In this document: positions 61,453 through 64,000 of the stretch, piece after piece
How the letters are laid out: every line of letters begins with the position of its first letter
Numbering within the stretch: the first letter of the stretch is position 1
NCBI GenBank assembly: GCA_965198095.1
Contig: OZ240239.1
Location: 1,674,001 to 1,738,000 of the forward strand
DNA from: CBDFJH01 sp965198095
GTDB lineage: Bacteria; Latescibacterota; UBA2968; GCA-2709665
Length of the DNA: 64,000 nucleotides
Direction: 5' to 3'
Notes under the pieces: model-generated
The model's database searches: none
The model's input: only the letters and a program-made list of their open reading frames with translations
Told to the model about the DNA's origin: nothing
Translations under genes and position numbers: made by a program

Positions 61453-62451
61453 ATGATGAATGTCGAAAACATGCGGCTGGTAGTAGATGTTCTGGAGTCA
61501 ACGAAAAAGTTACCAGCTTTGACGGAGATCGCTGCTCGAAGGTGGTCTCCTGAACCCGATCCCCTCTCCTATGTGAGGAGCAGTACCACTTTCATCTTCA
61601 CATTCTTTCAAGGCGACCAAAAGAGGATTCTCAGACTTCAACACTCGGAGGACACCACGCTCGAACGAATTACGTCTGAACTGGAGTTCGTCCGCCACGT
61701 TTTCGAGACTGGAGTCCAAGCTGCCAAAGCGATCCCGTCACGAAATAACCAAATCGTGGAGGTGGTGGACTGGGAGGGTCACACCTTCTACGCAACCGCG
61801 TTTGAATACCTGGTCGGCACGAGCTGCGAAGTTCAAGATCTCACATCCGATATGTTGTTTCAGTGGGGCAAGACACTTGCCCTCATTCATCTGGCTTCAC
61901 GCAGTTTTGTGGAACCGGATGGTTTTGCCATTCCATCCTGGGAAGATGAACTGAATCGATTGGCTGAATACATTCCAGAGGATGAAAGTTGGACACAAGG
62001 CGAGTTAGAAAGGGTTTGGGAGTGGCTCGGACGGCGGGAGAGGAGCGGAAAAAACTATGGCTTGATCCATCGCGACCTTGAATTGGACAATATGAAATGG
62101 GATGGTGAGCAGTTCCTGGTGTTTGATTTCAACGATCTAATGTACCATTACTTCGCAGCAGACGTCGCATCTTCTCTCGAGGAAGTGCTTGGGGCGGAAG
62201 GTGCTGAGAAGAACGCGGCGAGGTTCCTTAAGGGATACGAGCATCACATGGACGACCTCGAAATCGATGTAGGCGAATTTCCAATGTTCTACCGAGCCGC
62301 CAGACTGCGCAAGTACCTCAGGCTCCTTGCATCGTATTCGAAAACGCGTCCGGAATCTGATCCGGAGTGGCTGTCGGGGATGCGCAATTACCACGAAGGC
62401 CTAATGGATCACCTCCGGGAGTCGATCGCAACTCCATTTAGCTGGGAATGA
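61453..62451 (+). CDS. Aminoglycoside-phosphotransferase-like kinase (cassette)
   Basis: This 332-residue protein-kinase-like phosphotransferase of the APH/choline-kinase group has Brenner's motif in GLIHRDLELDNMKWD and the metal-binding Asp in LVFDFNDLMYHY. The N-lobe beta strands include TTFIFTFFQGDQKRILRL, where a Lys/Arg would contact ATP. The acceptor may be an aminoglycoside, homoserine, or another hydroxyl compound; resistance is not proven. A GTG or ATG restart is possible three bases later (61456). It lies between attC M and N. Confidence 0.85.
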   Translation: MMNVENMRLVVDVLESTKKLPALTEIAARRWSPEPDPLSYVRSSTTFIFTFFQGDQKRILRLQHSEDTTLERITSELEFVRHVFETGVQAAKAIPSRNNQIVEVVDWEGHTFYATAFEYLVGTSCEVQDLTSDMLFQWGKTLALIHLASRSFVEPDGFAIPSWEDELNRLAEYIPEDESWTQGELERVWEWLGRRERSGKNYGLIHRDLELDNMKWDGEQFLVFDFNDLMYHYFAADVASSLEEVLGAEGAEKNAARFLKGYEHHMDDLEIDVGEFPMFYRAARLRKYLRLLASYSKTRPESDPEWLSGMRNYHEGLMDHLRESIATPFSWE

Positions 62452-62466
62452 GCCACTGTGCACGCC

Positions 62467-62554
62467 CGCTAACGCGAACATCCACGGCTCCAGCCCATTC
62501 GGGCTTCCGCCCAACCTGGCTCCGCCAAGTTCGTGGGTGCCGGGAACGTTATCG
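62467..62554 (+). other. attC-like recombination site N
   Basis: Left box CGCTAAC and right box GTTATCG; GTGGGTGCCGGGAAC before the right box and CATCCACG on the left. Same type as E and I. Confidence 0.87.
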
Positions 62555-62562
62555 GTCATTGA

Positions 62563-63234
62563 ATGATAAAGGCACTGATTCTTGACTTCGACGGTTTGAT
62601 TCTGGACACCGAGGGTCCGGAGTACCGTTCGTGGAGAGAGATCTATCAACGACATGGGTGCGATCTATCGATTTCCGAGTGGGCGATTTGCATTGGAACT
62701 TCATCAAGTGGTTTCGATCCCGTTGACAATCTCGAAACTGAATTAGGGCGCGTAATCGATCGAGATCGAATCCGTGCCGAGCAGCACGTGCGTAATCAAG
62801 AGCTATTGGACCGCGAGCGTGTCTTGCCCGGCGTTCGCGATTATCTCGATGCGGCTAAGCGCCTCAATCTCGGGATCGGGTTGGCGTCTAGCTCTCATCG
62901 CCACTGGGTCGAGCCCCATTTGTCACGTTTGGGGTTATTACCCTATTTCGATGCGATAAAGACTCACGATGACGTAGCATTGTCGAAGCCGGATCCTTCT
63001 TTATATGACCAAGCGCTTGATGCACTGGGGGTGGCCCCGAGTGAAGCGATTGCTTTTGAAGATTCACCAAATGGTGCGTTGGCCGCAAAAAGAGCAGGGG
63101 TGTACTGCGTAGTGGTGCCAAACGAGATTACAGCTCAATTGTCGATCGAAGCGGATTCGAGCTTGAGTTCTCTAGCTGACTTGCCTCTCGAGAACTTGAT
63201 CGCTCAAATCGAGTCGGGATTCAACGACCGATAA
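62563..63234 (+). CDS. HAD-superfamily hydrolase, beta-phosphoglucomutase-like (cassette)
   Basis: This 223-residue HAD subfamily IA protein has the nucleophile motif ALILDFDGLILDTEGPEY, motif II LGIGLASSSHRHW and motif III/IV in LSKPDPSLYDQAL and AIAFEDSPNGALAAKRAG. The family includes beta-phosphoglucomutase and sugar-phosphate phosphatases; the cap-domain sequence does not settle the substrate. The ATG is only 9 bp after the attC N right box, so it may use a leader within the site. Its stop codon lies within attC O. Confidence 0.9.
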   Translation: MIKALILDFDGLILDTEGPEYRSWREIYQRHGCDLSISEWAICIGTSSSGFDPVDNLETELGRVIDRDRIRAEQHVRNQELLDRERVLPGVRDYLDAAKRLNLGIGLASSSHRHWVEPHLSRLGLLPYFDAIKTHDDVALSKPDPSLYDQALDALGVAPSEAIAFEDSPNGALAAKRAGVYCVVVPNEITAQLSIEADSSLSSLADLPLENLIAQIESGFNDR

Positions 63235-63342
63235 CAGCGCGTTTTGCGCTGCGGCGCGGAGTTTATCCTGAGCTTGCCGAAGGACGCCTTGGCCTTCGGC
63301 AAGCCGTATTCGCGGCTTCGCTAAACCGGCGAGACGTTACCT
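63229..63342 (+). other. attC-like recombination site O
   Basis: Left box CGATAAC and right box GTTACCT. At about 114 bp it is the longest site because of an inserted GAGCTTGCCGAAGGA-type stretch. The left end TAACAGCGCGTTTTGCG matches G and M. Confidence 0.85.
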
Positions 63343-63396
63343 GCCATGCAAGTCAGCACGAGAGAAGGCGCCGGCCGATTTAGGAGATAGCTTTTT

Positions 63397-63909
63397 GTGT
63401 CCAGAATATTCAGAAGTGCCCATTCCGATGATGTGAGGGGTATCGCTGAAGTCCATGTTCGTTCCTGGCAGGCCACTTATCGAGGACAGATTCCTGATTC
63501 GTATCTCGAAGGGCTGTCGGTTGCGAAACGGGAGCTAGCGTGGACTCAAATTCTGAAGGATCAGATGCGTAGTGTTCTGGTAGCAGAAGATGAAGCGAGA
63601 ATCGTTGGATTCTCGAACTTTGGTCCTTTCCGAGGTGAAGAGGAAAACAGACTCCTGACTGGAGAGATATATTCGATCTACGTACTGGAAGATTTCTGGA
63701 ATCGCGGAATCGGCAGAACACTGACAGAAAACGCTTTGACAGCTCTGGAGAGAGATGGCTTTGGCTCCGTAAAAGTCTGGGTTTTGGAAACCAATCAAAG
63801 AGCCAGATCCTTTTACGAGAAATTCGGATTCAAAACCGAGGGTTTAACGAAGACTGAAAAGCGAGAGGGTTTTGAACTGCGAGAGATCCGGTACGGTATG
63901 GTCCTTTGA
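63397..63909 (+). CDS. GNAT-family N-acetyltransferase (cassette)
   Basis: This 170-residue GNAT protein starts IFRSAHSDDVRGIAEVHVRS and has WQATYRGQIPDSYLEGLS, as in the RimI/YkkB-like group. The acetyl-CoA loop is in YVLEDFWNRGIGRTLTENAL, and motif B is WVLETNQRARSFYEKFGF. The substrate is unknown. The start is a GTG with TAGGAGATAG upstream. It is unrelated to the GNAT cassette at 60153. Confidence 0.88.
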   Translation: MSRIFRSAHSDDVRGIAEVHVRSWQATYRGQIPDSYLEGLSVAKRELAWTQILKDQMRSVLVAEDEARIVGFSNFGPFRGEEENRLLTGEIYSIYVLEDFWNRGIGRTLTENALTALERDGFGSVKVWVLETNQRARSFYEKFGFKTEGLTKTEKREGFELREIRYGMVL

Positions 63910-63964
63910 ATGAACCTGACGCTAACGCCTCACCATATGGCGTCTATGAGAGAATGAGCACGGC

Positions 63965-64000
63965 GGCTAACACGCCGGGCTGCGGCTCGGTGCATCCGCA
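63965..64000 (+). other. attC-like site P, left half (cut by window edge)
   Basis: GGCTAACACGCCGGGCTGCGG is the left box and arm, like sites A and B. The right half lies beyond the window. The array therefore continues. Confidence 0.75.

Noticed and set aside
1..64000. CRISPR arrays, tRNA and rRNA genes
   Set aside because: No regularly spaced identical repeats and no cloverleaf or rRNA-like sequence were recognised; the repeated elements at 45-64 kb are attC-like and differ from each other.

Overview
The window looks like a chromosomal stretch from an uncultured, GC-rich, Gram-negative-type bacterium. Clues are a full-length rseP with two PDZ domains in a uppS-cdsA-dxr-rseP cluster, AddAB-type recombination nucleases, phytanoyl-CoA-dioxygenase-like oxygenases, Gfo/Idh/MocA and beta-propeller sugar enzymes, and a dockerin-like protein with repeated VGFSDFL-type calcium loops. 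That mixture is typical of Latescibacterota/Poribacteria-like lineages. This placement is an inference, and no rRNA or tRNA gene was seen to test it.

From 1 to 43.7 kb the DNA is mostly ordinary chromosome: a partial UvrD helicase, an SDR, an XRE regulator, addA-addB, a pentapeptide-repeat protein, a PhyH oxygenase, a PD-(D/E)XK protein, 5-formyl-THF cyclo-ligase, uppS-cdsA-dxr-rseP, dinB, polA, an EVE protein, an alcohol dehydrogenase, surE, a Gfo/Idh/MocA dehydrogenase, a beta-propeller protein, a GCS2 ligase with an M20 amidohydrolase, thiI, a LysR regulator, PhzF, DUF1697, a methyltransferase, a YjgN-like membrane protein and an M48 protease. Three insertions scar it. An IS3 element (11931-13189) splits a LamG/TPR/CsgG-like gene, with a 3-bp duplication. 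A fragment of the same IS (15252-15475) cuts a dockerin gene. An intact IS481-type element (27090-28379) sits exactly in the 5-nt loop of a 13-bp-stem hairpin, inside the remains of a small inverted-repeat element. An IS21 istA remnant lies near 40.2 kb.

From 43.7 kb to the end the window is an integron-like gene-cassette array. Small genes, all on the plus strand, are separated by about 80-110 bp imperfectly palindromic sites that end in AACGTT. I count 15 such sites, including one degenerate and one cut by the window edge. There are two attI-like platforms, at 43.77-44.10 kb with only a recombinase fragment and at 48.46-49.58 kb with an intact recombinase gene. They share about 327 bp that stops exactly at GTT, after which the sequences differ. 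The recombinase reads away from the cassettes, as in classical integrons, but its sequence is Xer-like and lacks the insertion that defines IntI integrases. This is the most interesting system in the window.

The cassettes carry six SAM-dependent methyltransferases, two GNAT acetyltransferases, a PhyH oxygenase, a VOC protein, a HigBA toxin-antitoxin pair, a NUDIX hydrolase, an APH-like kinase, a HAD phosphatase and one unrecognised protein. A hydantoinase/DUF917/aminotransferase gene set lies in the first, unusually large, unit after the second attI. One methyltransferase cassette is broken by a 173-bp miniature inverted-repeat element (5-bp duplication TTAGC) and also carries an in-frame TAG.
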